From: Paraburkholderia guartelaensis
Lineage (GTDB): Bacteria > Pseudomonadota > Gammaproteobacteria > Burkholderiales > Burkholderiaceae
Assembly: GCF_004353905.1 (NCBI RefSeq)
Contig: NZ_SMOD01000047.1
Span: 1 to 58,146 of the forward strand
Direction of reading: 5' to 3'
DNA length: 58,146 nucleotides
Position numbers and translations under genes: made by a program. The notes beneath the pieces were generated by a model that saw only the letters and a program-made list of their open reading frames with translations, ran no database searches and was not told the origin of the DNA. Shown here piece after piece: positions 58,064 through 58,146 of this stretch (positions are counted from its first letter, which is position 1; the number at the start of each line of letters is the position of its first letter).

Positions 58064-58146
58064 TTAGCTACCCTGAGGCGGACGGCCACCGCCGCCGCCG
58101 CTAGGGCCGCCACCACCACCGCCTCCCGGTCCGCCACCACCACCGC
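58064..58146 (-). CDS. Glycine-rich protein, C-terminal end (partial)
   Basis: Reading leftward from the window end, GGT/GGC codons run through a Gly-rich tail with proline and serine, ending GRPPQGS and a TAA at 58064-58066. Only 26 codons are visible. Gly-rich tails occur in RNA- or DNA-binding and surface proteins, but the rest of the gene is outside the window. Confidence 0.45.
   Translation of the reverse strand, partial: GGGGGPGGGGGGGPSGGGGGRPPQGS

Noticed and set aside
58070..58146. GGT/GCC repeat at the right edge as a microsatellite
   Set aside because: It is read in frame as a Gly-rich protein C-terminus ending in a stop, so it is coding.
1..58146. tRNA, rRNA and CRISPR arrays
   Set aside because: No repeat-spacer array or recognisable tRNA/rRNA sequence was seen on reading, although no covariance search could be run.

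Overview
High-GC DNA from a betaproteobacterium, most likely Burkholderiaceae (Burkholderia, Paraburkholderia or Caballeronia). This rests on the gene families: an H-NS-like protein with an alanine/lysine-rich tail, a phasin-phaB pair beside a universal stress protein and phosphoketolase, many LysR/TetR/IclR/RpiR-controlled catabolic operons, and a stand-alone rpoN. There are no ribosomal, tRNA or core replication genes. The content is accessory and catabolic, which would fit a secondary replicon (inference). I saw no CRISPR array, tRNA or rRNA.

Layout. 1-300: left end of an IS21-like element that has cut off the start of an amino-acid permease. 1.5-3.1 kb: MalY/PatB-type C-S lyase and an AhpD-like protein. 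3.6-5.7 kb: an H-NS-like protein with two DNA-binding modules, a DUF429 protein and a gamma-glutamylcyclotransferase-fold protein. 5.7-9.8 kb: a TetR regulator divergent from an amine-oxidising flavoenzyme, a cupin and an amino-acid permease, with a repeated AT-rich operator candidate between them. 9.8-12.4 kb: a decayed island with an unrecognised protein, gene fragments and a GNAT acetyltransferase. 12.4-15.1 kb: an IclR regulator divergent from an MHS-type transporter and a type II dehydroquinase-like protein that lacks a pocket histidine. 15.3-19.0 kb: MFS transporter, amidohydrolase and LysR regulator.

19.1-22.9 kb: phosphatase, phosphotransferase, SDR and ACAD11-like acyl-CoA dehydrogenase. 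This set resembles the phosphorylation route for 4-hydroxyacyl-CoA degradation. 23.0-27.3 kb: an RpiR regulator, then a C45 amidohydrolase/acyltransferase, a class III aminotransferase and a carboxymuconolactone-decarboxylase-like protein. The first of these has a good promoter overlapped by a dyad that probably binds the regulator. 27.3-31.1 kb: a 560-bp hairpin-rich gap, a DUF2158 protein, a LysE exporter, a small membrane protein and an M20 peptidase. 31.1-34.2 kb: CadR and a Cd/Zn/Pb ATPase with a very histidine-rich N-terminus, sharing a textbook MerR-type promoter. 34.3-40.6 kb: Lhr helicase, aldo/keto reductase and BON protein.

40.9-45.7 kb: rpoN with its own sigma-54-type promoter, TetR, a cation/proton antiporter and a DUF72 protein. 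45.9-49.2 kb: a one-domain IS5-type protein, a kinase/P-loop fusion and a DHH phosphoesterase. 49.2-56.1 kb: a low-oxygen/stress cluster (phosphoketolase, alcohol dehydrogenase, universal stress protein, phasin, acetoacetyl-CoA reductase, Hsp20) that recalls the Burkholderia low-oxygen-activated locus. 56.2-58.1 kb: a small winged-helix-like protein, a 53-residue secreted histidine-rich peptide, an outer-membrane barrel and the glycine-rich end of a gene that runs off the window.
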